The notes under the pieces were generated by a model, which was not told where the DNA came from, ran no database searches, and saw nothing but the letters and a program-made list of their open reading frames with translations. A stretch of DNA of 64,000 nt, taken from Bacteroidota bacterium. GTDB lineage: Bacteria > Bacteroidota > Bacteroidia > Bacteroidales > Dysgonomonadaceae. Position numbers and translations under genes: made by a program. Numbering within the stretch: position 1 is the stretch's first letter; each line of letters begins with the position of its first letter. Positions 1 through 9,636 of this stretch are shown here, piece by piece. The stretch spans positions 1-64,000 of the forward strand of contig JAEZGN010000002.1 of the NCBI GenBank assembly GCA_023437305.1. Reading direction: 5' to 3'.

Positions 1-684
1 AGCTTTCACCGAAATATTTCCGGTTGTTCCTCCTACACATACATATGCCGAAGTAGCCTTAGGATCGAGATCTAAAGGTGGAGCCGTATAAACAATCGTT
101 GTATCACCAATAACACAAGCGGTAGAATTATTATCTGTTAATATACCTAGCACATAAGTTCCCGGTGCAGAGAAAGTAAAGGATCCGCCGGGGGCAATTA
201 CCGTTTTATCATATCCCGTAGGACCACTAGTTAAGCGGTAATATGTAGTTGTAGGATTGCCTTTATATGTTATAGTACCCGTTGGGGTTATTTTCATTCC
301 CGAACAAGTTTGTTGACTAGTATATCCAAGATCTTTATAGTTATATATGCCCGGATTATTGAACGTCGTAATAACAGGATCTCCGCAACCATGATTCACT
401 GTGAGAGTGTAAGTTCCCGGAGGTGAGTTTGTTGCAGGCATAGTATAAGAGGCAGATGATGATGTCATAGTTTCCGATTGTGTAACATATCCAGTCGGTC
501 CTATTATTGTTAAAGTCGTTCCTATTGGCCAGCCTGCATTTACGGATATGTATAAGCGTCCTATATCTCTACTGTCGACTGTTTGCCTGAAGCTATTTAG
601 TTGTGTAGTTCAGCGACCAATCTTATAAAGAATAACAAAGAATAATAAACAAAAAACAAATACCTTGCGCATACTTCCAAACAT
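1..684 (-). pseudogene. Large secreted surface protein, N-terminal part, with in-frame stop in the signal peptide (runs off window)
   Basis: Read on the minus strand, an ATG at 684 opens a hydrophobic leader (MFGSMRKVFVFCLLFFVILY) and then meets TGA at 612-610, codon 25. The same frame continues open to the window edge for about 200 codons. That part is rich in Thr, Gly, Ser and Pro, with beta-sandwich-like repeats such as PPGTYTLTVNHGCGDP and SAPGTYVLGILTDNN. This style is known from large Bacteroidetes cell-surface or gliding-associated adhesins. The stop separates the export signal from the body, so the gene is probably inactive, unless the TGA is a sequencing error or an internal start is used. 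The C-terminal end lies outside the window. The exact family is not recognised. Confidence 0.6.
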
Positions 685-1017
685 CAAAGGCGTTTTTTTC
701 TTTTAAAAATCAATACTGGAGCCGAACCATCCCGAAAGAGAAAAAACACATCCTTTACTCGCTCCTCGCTCGAAGAAACACCAACAAAAATAAAAAAGCC
801 ATGGATAAGTTTTTTGGTTTAAGGGAACAAACACCCTAAAAAAATGACCCACCCCGACCCTGTTGTCTGCTACTCCATGCCCCCCTATACCTCTACAAAG
901 AAAGGCGCTTAAATCGCTTTTATTTGTTTCGTTTGCGTGAGGCTTTTTTTTTAATACAACGCCCCCAGAATGTTAAATTATGCATAAATATATATATGTT
1001 AAATTTATTTAAAATTA
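685..1017. other. Gene-free AT-rich stretch with no recognised element
   Basis: No convincing reading frame, RNA gene or repeat was seen here. It lies upstream of the broken surface-protein gene (minus strand) and would hold its promoter. It ends where the hairpin repeat copy A begins. Confidence 0.4.
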
Positions 1018-1096
1018 CCTTTCGGTATCCCTTGCTATCGTATCAAAAGAAATGTGTAATCACTTCGCCTTTAGATACTTTTTAATATTTTAACAG

Positions 1097-1124
1097 TTGG
1101 GGATGTTGGTATTTATTACTTTTG
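1097..1124 (+). promoter_or_regulatory. Candidate promoter reading into hairpins H1-H3 of copy A
   Basis: A perfect Bacteroidetes -7 element (TACTTTTG, 1117-1124) has a TTG 17 bases upstream (1097-1099), slightly short of the usual 19-21. A conserved AT block (TTTTTAATATTTTAA) precedes it, as it does in the other modules. The equivalent -7 in copy B is TATTTTTG at 8826-8833. Confidence 0.5.
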
Positions 1125-1129
1125 CAACA

Positions 1130-1540
1130 ATCGGAATGAGGTTTCTATTGTAGATATAGTTTTTAAATGGATATCATATTAGTTAATACGCACAGCGTGT
1201 TGCGATGTGAACCGCGGCACTTTGAAATTTATTAGTTGTTTATAAGTTTGTTTTAATAAGTAAGTAAAGTTTGTAAAAGTTTTTGTAAAGTTTTGTGAAA
1301 TGTCGTGTGATTGGCTATGAGAGGTTATCACGAGTAAAATGCCCCTATGGGAATAGGGGCATTTTAGAAATAATTTTACGAATGTTTTATCTTCGGTTAT
1401 CATAACGAATAGCAATTGGTTATGCTAATCGGAACCCAAAGAACCTGATTAATTAATAATATTAGATTCATCAAAAACGTTATAAATCGAAAGACGAAAT
1501 ATAACGGACAAAATACCACGATTCGCATCGTGGTATTTTT
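1130..1540 (+). ncRNA. Candidate structured RNA, plus strand of copy A
   Basis: The inferred transcript starts just after the -7 element at 1117-1124 and passes H1 (loop GTGA) and H2 (13-bp perfect stem, loop GGGA). It would end at H3, a 12-bp perfect hairpin followed by a T run (1536-1540) that fits an intrinsic terminator. No known RNA family is recognised. The alternative is a transcriptionally silent palindromic repeat. Confidence 0.4.
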
Positions 1541-1736
1541 GGATGAACTCTTTCTCATGCATCCATTGTTCCACCGTTAAGAATTGCCGGGCATAATTAT
1601 ACAAGGTGATTTTTGACGGTGTTTTTTCTTGGAGCTTAACAGATCGCGTTGGTATACAAAAATACCCTTGTATCACTACAAAGGCATTTGAAAGAGTTAA
1701 TTGTTTATCCAAAATATTATTGATACTGTGACTTTC
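1500..1736 (-). ncRNA. Candidate structured RNA, minus strand of copy A
   Basis: A consensus promoter at 1743-1773 points left into H4 and H3, whose loops read GTGA and GCGA on this strand. The inferred RNA converges on, and at H3 overlaps, the plus-strand candidate RNA. The 3' end is uncertain; H3 is followed by TTTT on this strand. The same arrangement exists in copy B. Confidence 0.35.
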
Positions 1737-1742
1737 TTCTGG

Positions 1743-1773
1743 CAAAATTATAGAAATAAAAAAATAAAAGCAA
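1743..1773 (-). promoter_or_regulatory. Minus-strand consensus promoter of copy A
   Basis: On the minus strand TTG (1773-1771) is separated by 20 bases from TAATTTTG (1750-1743), an exact match to the Bacteroidetes TTG-N19/20-TAnnTTTG consensus. Copy B keeps it at 9466-9496 with the same 20-base spacing. Confidence 0.6.
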
Positions 1774-1903
1774 GCCTACATCCTTCCCGTTTTTAAGTTA
1801 ACCATTTGATGATGAAGCTAGTCCAACAATAGATTCAGCAGGGAACCGTGTTTTGTTTTAGCTATTTTTTAATATTTTAATATTTATAAAAACTCGTGTT
1901 TAT

Positions 1904-2026
1904 TATTTTTGCATAGTAAATAATTGATGATTTTCATATTTATAATTTTTCTTGTAGTTAGAATAAAGTTAAAGTAGAATGTTAATAAAAAAGGACAAAA
2001 TGCTGCGATGTGAATCGTGGCATTTT
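1904..2026 (+). ncRNA. Second promoter plus single hairpin module (H5)
   Basis: A TATTTTTG -7 element (1904-1911), preceded by the same AT block as the other modules, is followed by hairpin H5 at 1997-2026. H5 has a 13-bp stem with two G-T wobbles, a GTGA loop and a trailing TTTT. It looks like a shortened form of the copy A and B units. RNA status is inferred only. Confidence 0.35.
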
Positions 2027-2119
2027 GAATAAATGGATGTACCATCCTTTTTTTAGTTTTATATAAATATATACATATATATTGTATATTTATATATCTA
2101 TATATTTTAGGATTCTCTT

Positions 2120-2374
2120 TCAATTTTTTCTTCTTCTAATACTTTTCTCATTTGATTTATTACGAAGCTTCTGAAAGTCATATTTTACCAGATAGTTTCT
2201 TTTGAATTCTAAAAACAGGCTTTTGGGTATTTGCAACATCGTATTGTGAAGAACCTCTTTCACGACCCCACTCTCTATTTCTTGAGTTGGAACTCCTTTC
2301 TTCTTTCCTGCGAGCTTATTTATGGCTTCCTGATCGAATGCTATCTTATTATTGTTTTTTCCTTTTTCTGACAT
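2120..2374 (-). CDS. Small basic protein next to parA, possible partition partner
   Basis: An 84-residue, strongly basic protein (C-terminal SIRRRKN), starting 34 bases inside the end of the parA remnant on the same strand. ParA genes of Bacteroidetes plasmids and integrative elements are often followed by such a small gene, which may act as the DNA-binding or centromere-binding partner. No helix-turn-helix or ribbon motif is certain. The overlap implies translational coupling to parA. Because the parA frame is broken, this gene may no longer work in partition. Confidence 0.5.
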   Translation of the reverse strand: MSEKGKNNNKIAFDQEAINKLAGKKKGVPTQEIESGVVKEVLHNTMLQIPKSLFLEFKRNYLVKYDFQKLRNKSNEKSIRRRKN

Positions 2375-2965
2375 ATTATTAACAATAAATATGAATAAAC
2401 TTCTTTGACGAATGAATTGAATTCATCTATAGCTTTTTTATCTTTAAACGAATAAATCCCATTTTCAGAAATCAAGCTGCGGACATAATTAGACCTTGTT
2501 TCAATTACCGTTTTGAAAATAGGTATATTTAATTGTTCTAATGCCGGAATGATACTTTGGGAGAGTACAGAACGAGAATCTTCCATATTTATGAGTATTA
2601 CGGCTTTTATGTTTGTTTTTTTATTCTCTCCTTTTTTACGAGTTCGACCGTAGCGTGTAAAGCATCTAAATCTGCAAAACTCGGTTTTGTTGGAATTATT
2701 ATCAAACCTGAATTTAAAAATGTCTGTTCTAAGCTCGAATCAATATAAAGCGGTGTATCTATGATATTAATATATCGTGGCCAGTTAGCGTATCATTCTT
2801 TCGATACACTTTTACATACTCATTAGCAAGAGAGTTTGTCGTCTTTTGTGTATCTATATCTAATATCGCTACATTCAGATGTTCTCTTAATGCCTGTGCC
2901 AGATTAACAAAGATGGTACTCTTGCCTACTCCACCTTTTAAACATGATATTACGATTTGTTTCAT
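2341..2965 (-). pseudogene. parA: ParA/MinD-type partition ATPase broken by two frameshifts
   Basis: The N-terminal piece (2965-2759) has the deviant Walker A motif KGGVGKST and the DIDTQ Walker A'-like segment. The middle piece, in another frame, reads IINIIDTPLYIDSSLEQTF and IIPTKPSFADLDALH, matching the DTPP and PTxPS regions of ParA. The C-terminal piece (2586-2341), in a third frame, reads LNIPIFKTVIETRSNYVRSL. Each junction needs one extra base to restore the frame; the second lies in an A6 run (about 2633-2638). Joined, it would be a normal ~205-residue ParA. Either the gene is decayed or the assembly has indels at homopolymers. It probably came from a plasmid or integrative element. 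Confidence 0.75.
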
Positions 2966-3114
2966 ATCTATTATTTATTTTTGACAAAGCTATATATAAA
3001 TATATGTTCATATATCAATTCATTTATATATTGTTCGAATGGTTATTAACTTCGAAAATTTCCCCAAAAAGATAAATTTTTTCCGATATTTACGACTAGG
3101 ATTCCGGAAACAAT

Positions 3115-4998
3115 TCATTCGGAAATCGTTGTACCATAATATGGCCTAAGTTCATCATTAGATTTATAAATATAATAAGTCGTTGGATTGGTATACGGAT
3201 TATTATAATGATAAATAGCAGGATTGGTATTCAATTCGGCTTGGTTCCAACCAGGAGTCCAACCTACATATACGCCATTCATATCAAGACAATGTTGATA
3301 ACGCTCGCAGTTAGATCCTTTATATGCTCGATGAATTCCGACCTCCAAGCGTTTCGCATCAAAATAATTAATACCTTCTCCCCAGAACTCTATTCCCTTT
3401 TGAAAAACATATTCATCTAAAAATGCTTCAACAGAAGTAGCCGTACAAGTATAAGTCGAATTACGTGTCTTTACAATATCTTCCAAAGCGGCTACGGCCC
3501 TTGGTAGTCCTGAGGTATGAAGGAGCGCTTCTGCTTTTAGGAAATACATTTCCTCTATACGCATGATAGGATAATCAATCGCACCTCCTATTGTATAAGT
3601 CCTATAATCACCGTTATGCGGACGAAATTTTATGTTCACATATAACCATGGCCATGACAGAAAACCATTGGAAGGATTAATCCGTGAACGAATCCACGAT
3701 GCAGAGCTATTCAACTGATATTTATATTTTGTTGGTCCGTATCCTGAATAATCGTCAGTCCAATCTCCTTGAGTTGTACTTGTATTTTCGTCGTTAACGG
3801 ACCATTTATTGTTGACAAACTTTCCTTCTAAATCTTTTTCCACCAAATAAGATTCATTCTCCTTCTGATTCTTTGATTCATAGAAAAAATTGGGAGCCAA
3901 CCATGACTTTTTACGGAAATCATTATCGGAAAGACGTTCATACCACTTACGATCGAGAGAACGTCCTACTCGCCAACCATAAACACTAAAATTTGTTTCG
4001 GTTCCAAAAATCATAGCAATATCAAACGATCCAGAGGCAGATGCATTTGTATTTCCTTCTGAAATCGATGTAGCCCACATCCATGAGTTCTGCGAATTAC
4101 GATTATTAAAGCCGTTCTCTGGATCAGTCCATTCAGCTTCTGTCAGAGGGCTACAACCTGAGAGCGCAATAGCTTGATTTGCATATTCTTCTACCTTTTT
4201 CCAATAAAACGTTTCATCTTTATAATTAACTGATGTTTTCACACGAGAAGCAAGGTTTGTATAAGCACGCGCGTACAACCCATACACAACTGCCAAATTA
4301 GGCTGTATTTTATCCGTACGAATATATCCTGTCAGATAAGTTTCAGCCTGTTGTATATCCTTTAGGATCAAATCATACACTTTATCTACGGTTGCTCGAG
4401 GGTTATTGAATGCATCTTCAGTTGTCGTTTCCTCTGTTACGATAGGTACACCTAGATTTGTTAGATCGTTTTCTGGACTTACATAATCATAACGACTATC
4501 GGTCGGTTTTTTATATTCCATTATCTGGACCAGATCCAGATAATAAAGGGCGCGGTAGGCATAGCTGATACCTAAATATGCCTTTTTTGTTTCATCCGCA
4601 TCATTGGGGTCAATTATGCCAATGATGTCATTTACATTCTTTATATAGGCATAATAAAGGTAAGACGGATATAGTCCCCGATTGGACCCAGTAGCACTTA
4701 CAGCCCCATAACAGTAGGCTCCCATCGTATTATAGCCGTTTGCTCCCGAGCAAACGAGTTGTGTCGTGCCATGCTCCAGCATGGCACGCATACTTCCGTA
4801 TGAAATCATCTCAAGACCTCCATCCTCATTTTTATAGCCGGCCATTGAGGTGTAAATAGAATTTATCATACCTTCCAGTGCCGACTCCGAAGCCTGGATC
4901 TGTTTATCCAAAACATATTGTGTCGGTAATGTTTCTTCAATGCAACTATTCAAACCTATGAGGACTAAAGCGGTTGATAATAATTTATATTTTTTCAT
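3115..4998 (-). CDS. SusD/RagB-like outer-membrane nutrient-binding lipoprotein
   Basis: A 627-residue lipoprotein with signal peptide and lipobox LNSC (Cys19). The body is helical and TPR-like in the SusD manner (GISYAYRALYYLDLVQ), and the C-terminal region has the typical block FWGEGINYFDAKRLE. SusD proteins cap the SusC channel and bind the glycan or peptide substrate at the cell surface. The gene follows susC on the minus strand with 19 bases between them, so they form one operon. No enzyme gene follows; the next gene downstream is the broken parA. The substrate cannot be inferred. Confidence 0.9.
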   Translation of the reverse strand: MKKYKLLSTALVLIGLNSCIEETLPTQYVLDKQIQASESALEGMINSIYTSMAGYKNEDGGLEMISYGSMRAMLEHGTTQLVCSGANGYNTMGAYCYGAVSATGSNRGLYPSYLYYAYIKNVNDIIGIIDPNDADETKKAYLGISYAYRALYYLDLVQIMEYKKPTDSRYDYVSPENDLTNLGVPIVTEETTTEDAFNNPRATVDKVYDLILKDIQQAETYLTGYIRTDKIQPNLAVVYGLYARAYTNLASRVKTSVNYKDETFYWKKVEEYANQAIALSGCSPLTEAEWTDPENGFNNRNSQNSWMWATSISEGNTNASASGSFDIAMIFGTETNFSVYGWRVGRSLDRKWYERLSDNDFRKKSWLAPNFFYESKNQKENESYLVEKDLEGKFVNNKWSVNDENTSTTQGDWTDDYSGYGPTKYKYQLNSSASWIRSRINPSNGFLSWPWLYVNIKFRPHNGDYRTYTIGGAIDYPIMRIEEMYFLKAEALLHTSGLPRAVAALEDIVKTRNSTYTCTATSVEAFLDEYVFQKGIEFWGEGINYFDAKRLEVGIHRAYKGSNCERYQHCLDMNGVYVGWTPGWNQAELNTNPAIYHYNNPYTNPTTYYIYKSNDELRPYYGTTISE

Positions 4999-5017
4999 GA
5001 TGTTTCTTTATTTATGT

Positions 5018-8000
5018 TTAGAATGTCAATGAAATACCTCCGGAAATTGTGCGTATTGGAGAGTAAAGTTCCGGATTACTATATCCCTTCAATGTATAAC
5101 GAGGATCAAATCCACGACGTGCAGAGAAATAGAACAGGTTTTCTCCCGAAAAATAAACCCGTATATTCTGGATATTGTATTTTTGGGTAATACTTGATGG
5201 CAATGTATACCCAAAATTGATATTTTGGATATTCAAATAGCTGGCATTCGTTATGAAACGATCCGAACGTGGATTCTGGGAATAAGTCTCGACAAAGCGT
5301 AAGCGCGGTACGTTGGTATTCGTATTTTCAGGAGTCCATGCGTTTAAAATATCTGTATGCCAAGTTGTCGCCGTAGTTCCACTGCTATGCATTAACGTCT
5401 GATAAGTATAATCATAAGCTTTACCTCCCAGTTGATAGCTCAAATTAATCGAAAAGTCGAACCCGTAAAATGATAGAGAAGTTCCCAAACCTCCATAAAA
5501 TGAAGGAAGAGCATCTCCAATCAAGTAATCGGTAGCCTGACTGGCATCTTTTGTCGTTTCCTGCCCAGTCACATTTCCAGCATCATCAATAATATCTTTG
5601 TAGAACAGTGACTCACCCGTTTCGGGATCCAAACCCGCAAACTTTGGCAGATACCAAGTATATAAGGATAAACCTTCCGCTACAAAATATTTATATTTGG
5701 ACACAAACGAATTATCCAAGTTGGTATACCCGTTATACCCTTCCACATTTGTCGTCTTGATCTCATCCGGTAAACTTAGTACTTTATTCTTCACATGTGA
5801 AATATTGAAATTGACATTCCATTTAAAGTTCTTATTATTGATCAAAGTACTCTGTAATACCAACTCAAAACCGGAGTTTCTCATATCACCTAAATTTATG
5901 TAATAACTCGTATAACCGATAGAAGGAGGCGTATTCAAAGAAAACAGCATGTCACTGGTCTTTCGGTAAAAATAATCCAAGCTACCACTTAGACGTCCCC
6001 CAAAAAGATCGAATTCCGTACCTACGTTCCAATTGGTATTCGTTTCCCACGTGATGTCATTAGAACCTTTCTGACGCCATTGATAAGCGACTTGGTCATC
6101 ATTATTCACAACATTGTAAGAATCAGCATATAAATAATCTCCAATATTATCGTTACCCTGCGAACCGACAGATGCTTTAAGTTTCAGAGAATTAACCCAG
6201 GGTACATAGAAAAATGCTTCTTTCGAAATAAGCCATGCTCCACCGACGGACCAGAAGTTTCCCCAACGATGATCGGTCGAGAAACGGGATGATGCATCAC
6301 GACGGTAAGAAACCGAACCAAAATATTTGGTATCGTAGTTATACATTGCACGAAAAAAGTAACCTTCATTATTATATGAATTAGAATAAGAATTCGGCGT
6401 ATTATACAAATTCAGCAAAGTTGCCAGTTCACGTGAATTGTCAATCCCAAAGTTATGTCCAGATGCACTTAATGATTCGTATCTATAATTATAATATTCA
6501 TGTCCTAACAAGACTCCGACATCATGCTTATCCATCTGTTTGTTATAATTCAATAACTGTTGAGTATTATATGTAAATGTACGGTAAGAACCTTTTGATA
6601 AATATCCGTTATCAGACGAACTTGTATAATAATCAACAAAAGGACTAGTTGCATATGTATAACGACGGTCGTAATCGTAAGCATTAGCGTTGAAGGTAAA
6701 TATCAAATCCTTTGTCAGGTTTATATCGGTATATCCACTGGCGACAAAGGAGTTGCCCGTTGTTTCATCAAAACGATATTTATTGGTAAAAATACAATTA
6801 CCTCCAACACCTCCTGCGCGGCTTAAATCATATGCTTGTGCAAAATCATATCTTTTCTCCCCCCACTGGTCAATCATGATATTCTTATTTTCATCGCGTA
6901 AATAAACAGGATATATAGGAGCCATTGTTTTGATTGTGTTCCAGATGGTTCCTGTTCCGATCGTACCTTCCGAGGTTTGACTGTAATTATATTTTGTATA
7001 GTTAAAATTGGCCCCGACCTTCAACCTCTTCTTTGCCTGATAATCTAACTTGGCACGTGCAGTCAGACGCTTTTGCATGGAACCGTCCTGAATACCGTCC
7101 TGATCCAAATAACCGACAGAAGTATAATAATTAATACGGTTGGATGCTCCGGATACAGAAGCATTATATTCTTGGCGGAAACCGTTTTTCAAACCTTCTT
7201 CCTCCCAATCATCCGGCTGTAACCAGAATTTCTGTCCATTATAATCATAAAGAGCTCCCAATGTTGCGGCCGGATTCATGACTCCCCCTTGCTGTATAAA
7301 ATCTTGTTCACGAGGAACAGTATAAACCATATATCCCGGACCGACACCACTCGATGAATTCACCAAATGTTGATTGGCCAATGCATGTGCATCGTTGGCA
7401 GACAATCCGCCACCGCCCTCTGTTATATAATAATTATACAACATTTTATAATACGTTTCATAAAACTGCTGCGCATTTGTCGTCTTATAATTCTGTAGCC
7501 CGTTAGAGTTTACCCCCCATTTTGCATCTACAGAGACCTTGGCATCCCCGCTTTTACCTTTCTTTGTCGTGATCATTATAACCCCGTTGGCTCCGCGTGC
7601 ACCATACAATGCATTGGAAGCTGCATCCTTTAACACAGTTATCGATTCGATATCATTCGAATTTATCAAGTTCATATCTCCTTCAAAAGGCATTCCATCT
7701 ACAACAATGAGAGGTTCAGTATCAGAAGAAATTGAGCCGAAACCACGAATAGTAATAGACGGTGAACTTCCAGGCTGAAAAGAAGAGTTACTCAATTGTA
7801 CTCCAGCAATGCGTCCAGCTAAAGCTTGGACTGGATTTGACGCTTGGACTTTCAAAAGATCATCAGCCTTGATTATACCGGCAGAACCGGTAAAGGACTC
7901 TTTCGTGCTTTTGCCAAAAGCCACAACCATTACTTCATCTAGTGTATGATTACTCTCTCGTAACACGATCTGAATGCTATTTTCGTTTTCCAAAGTTACC

Positions 8001-8326
8001 GTTTTAGTCTCAAAACCTACATAAGAAATTTGTAATGAACCGTTAGTATTTACCGACAATTCAAATTTTCCATCCAGATCTGTCATAACACCATTTGTTG
8101 TACCTACTTCTACAACACTAGCTCCAATCACAGGTTCACCTTTTTCATCTTTAACTACACCTGTAATTTTACGAGAAATTTGGTTCATTGATACAGATTC
8201 CCCTGCCTCTATCACTTTTTGATTCTCAAGATTTAGAGTCTGCCCCTCGAGTATTATTGTCGATGTCGAACTAAGACAGAACAAAGGAATAACGACATAG
8301 ATAACTTTCTTTGTATAAATATTCAT
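5018..8326 (-). CDS. SusC/RagA-family TonB-dependent outer-membrane transporter
   Basis: 1102 residues. After a signal peptide comes a carboxypeptidase-regulatory-like domain (about 52-125; ITGVVKDEKGEPVIGASV), the SusC signature DEVMVVAFG, a plug domain with LIVVDGMPFEGDMNLIN and ALYGARGANGVIMITTKKGK, then a long beta-barrel ending in ...GISLTF with the C-terminal Phe used in outer-membrane assembly. It imports a ligand across the outer membrane using TonB energy, together with the SusD protein encoded just downstream. No N-terminal secretin/STN domain is seen, so coupling to an anti-sigma factor is unlikely. Its upstream region faces that of a second SusC, with hairpin repeats between them. 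Confidence 0.95.
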   Translation of the reverse strand: MNIYTKKVIYVVIPLFCLSSTSTIILEGQTLNLENQKVIEAGESVSMNQISRKITGVVKDEKGEPVIGASVVEVGTTNGVMTDLDGKFELSVNTNGSLQISYVGFETKTVTLENENSIQIVLRESNHTLDEVMVVAFGKSTKESFTGSAGIIKADDLLKVQASNPVQALAGRIAGVQLSNSSFQPGSSPSITIRGFGSISSDTEPLIVVDGMPFEGDMNLINSNDIESITVLKDAASNALYGARGANGVIMITTKKGKSGDAKVSVDAKWGVNSNGLQNYKTTNAQQFYETYYKMLYNYYITEGGGGLSANDAHALANQHLVNSSSGVGPGYMVYTVPREQDFIQQGGVMNPAATLGALYDYNGQKFWLQPDDWEEEGLKNGFRQEYNASVSGASNRINYYTSVGYLDQDGIQDGSMQKRLTARAKLDYQAKKRLKVGANFNYTKYNYSQTSEGTIGTGTIWNTIKTMAPIYPVYLRDENKNIMIDQWGEKRYDFAQAYDLSRAGGVGGNCIFTNKYRFDETTGNSFVASGYTDINLTKDLIFTFNANAYDYDRRYTYATSPFVDYYTSSSDNGYLSKGSYRTFTYNTQQLLNYNKQMDKHDVGVLLGHEYYNYRYESLSASGHNFGIDNSRELATLLNLYNTPNSYSNSYNNEGYFFRAMYNYDTKYFGSVSYRRDASSRFSTDHRWGNFWSVGGAWLISKEAFFYVPWVNSLKLKASVGSQGNDNIGDYLYADSYNVVNNDDQVAYQWRQKGSNDITWETNTNWNVGTEFDLFGGRLSGSLDYFYRKTSDMLFSLNTPPSIGYTSYYINLGDMRNSGFELVLQSTLINNKNFKWNVNFNISHVKNKVLSLPDEIKTTNVEGYNGYTNLDNSFVSKYKYFVAEGLSLYTWYLPKFAGLDPETGESLFYKDIIDDAGNVTGQETTKDASQATDYLIGDALPSFYGGLGTSLSFYGFDFSINLSYQLGGKAYDYTYQTLMHSSGTTATTWHTDILNAWTPENTNTNVPRLRFVETYSQNPRSDRFITNASYLNIQNINFGYTLPSSITQKYNIQNIRVYFSGENLFYFSARRGFDPRYTLKGYSNPELYSPIRTISGGISLTF

Positions 8327-8726
8327 CGCTCTTTAGTGGATTCTATGATCACATTCCAGCAAGGTTGAGAGAATCCGTTTTGCCCAACCCAATGGGGATT
8401 TATAGGTTTTATGTCACATATTTTGCACTAGATCAAGAATTCATTCTACGGTTGCAGAGTTATTGATCTTAATTTTTTGCGTAGTCCAAATTATACACTC
8501 ACACCACCTTTATATACTTTTTTAATTATTAATAATAATAAAAACTTTTCGCTGGCTTTATATTATCATTTCAGCTCTATTATTTGTCTTTTATGTTTAA
8601 AGGGAAGTCTAAAATGTTAAAAGACACATGACCTTTTTGAGGAAACCACTCGATAACCATCCCTGATGACGGCATGTTGCATCGTTGGGTTTGTTCATGT
8701 AATCTTTTAAAATTATTACGAATCCG
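8327..8726. other. Upstream region of the minus-strand susC
   Basis: AT-rich, with no gene seen. It should contain the promoter and leader of the minus-strand susC, but I found no exact TTG-N19/20-TAnnTTTG match pointing left. It ends at repeat copy B. Confidence 0.4.
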
Positions 8727-9552
8727 CCTTTCGGTATGCCTTCCTATCGCATCAAAAGAAATGTGTAAGCGCTTTTCTTTTAGATACTTTTAAATATTTT
8801 AACACTTAAAAATAGCTGTATTGATTATTTTTGTGGCAATAGGAATGAGGTTTCTATTGTAGATATAGTTTATAGTTTTATAAAAGAAATGTCTTATTGA
8901 TGAACATGTACAACGTGTGCGATGCGAATCGCGGCACGTTGAATTTAATTGTTTAAGAGTTTGCTTTAAAGAAAGTGAAGTTTTTGTAAAGTTTTGTGTA
9001 AAGTTTAGTAAAATGTCTCGTGTGATTGGCCATAGTACGGCTATCACGGATAAAATGCCCCTATGGGAATAGGGGTATTTTAAATGTTTTACGAATGTCT
9101 TATCTTCGGTTACCATAACGAATAGCGGTTGGTTATGCTAATCGGAACCAGAAGAACCTGATTGATTAATAATATTTTAATAATATTAGATTCATCAAAA
9201 ACGTTATAAATCGAAAGACGAAATATAACGGGCAAAATACCACGATTCACATCGTGGTATTTTTGGATGAACTCTTTCTCATGCATCCATTGTTCCACCG
9301 TTAAGAATTGCCGGGCAAAATCAACCGGGGCAATTTTTAGCGGTGTTTTTCTTGGAGCTTAACAGATCACATTGGTATACAAAAATGCCCTTGTATCACT
9401 ACAAAGGCATTTAGAAAAAGTATTAGGTTAATCAAAATAATATTGATACTGTGACTTTCTTCTGGCAAAATTATAGAAATAAAAAAATAAAAGCAAGCCG
9501 ACATCCTTCCCGTTTTTAACTTAATCTTTTGATGATGAAACTTGTCCAGTGA
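8727..9552. repeat. Non-coding repeat unit, copy B (four GNRA-type hairpins)
   Basis: Second full copy of the unit at 1018-1826, in direct orientation, between the two divergent susC genes. Hairpins: H1 8912-8940 (loop GCGA, inner stem GCGAT/ATCGC, outer stem AACGTG/CACGTT), H2 9052-9081 (loop GGGA), H3 9235-9264 (loop TCAC, GTGA on minus), H4 9384-9411 (loop TCAC). The plus -7 element is TATTTTTG at 8826-8833. The minus promoter is TTG at 9496-9494, then 20 bases, then TAATTTTG at 9473-9466. Relative to copy A, the H2 stem changes a G-C to a G-T pair and H1 is re-paired rather than broken. Confidence 0.75.
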
Positions 9553-9636
9553 GAGGCAACAGGGCAGAATTGTTGTGTTTTTGGGGTATTTTGTATTTTT
9601 TAATATTTAAATTTTATCGGAATTATCCGTATTTAT

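Larger units (their letters stand above)
1018..1826. repeat. Non-coding repeat unit, copy A (four GNRA-type hairpins)
   Basis: This ~0.8 kb unit recurs at 8727-9552. Within it, 132 bases (1462-1593 against 9186-9317) differ at only two positions. It holds four hairpins: H1 at 1197-1220 (loop GTGA), H2 at 1336-1365 (loop GGGA), H3 at 1511-1538 (loop TCGC, GCGA on the minus strand) and H4 at 1660-1688 (loop TCAC, GTGA on minus). Differences between copies mostly keep the stems paired. Minus-strand open frames of 60-100 codons cross the unit but differ between copies and read straight through the hairpins, so I treat the unit as non-coding. Copies A and B are direct repeats flanking parA and the first SusCD pair. 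Confidence 0.75.

Noticed and set aside
1449..1745. 98-codon minus-strand open frame inside repeat copy A (and a shorter relative in copy B at 9110-9298)
   Set aside because: The frames start and end at different places in the two copies, run through the hairpins, and the third copy breaks them. The conservation is better explained by hairpin structure than by protein.
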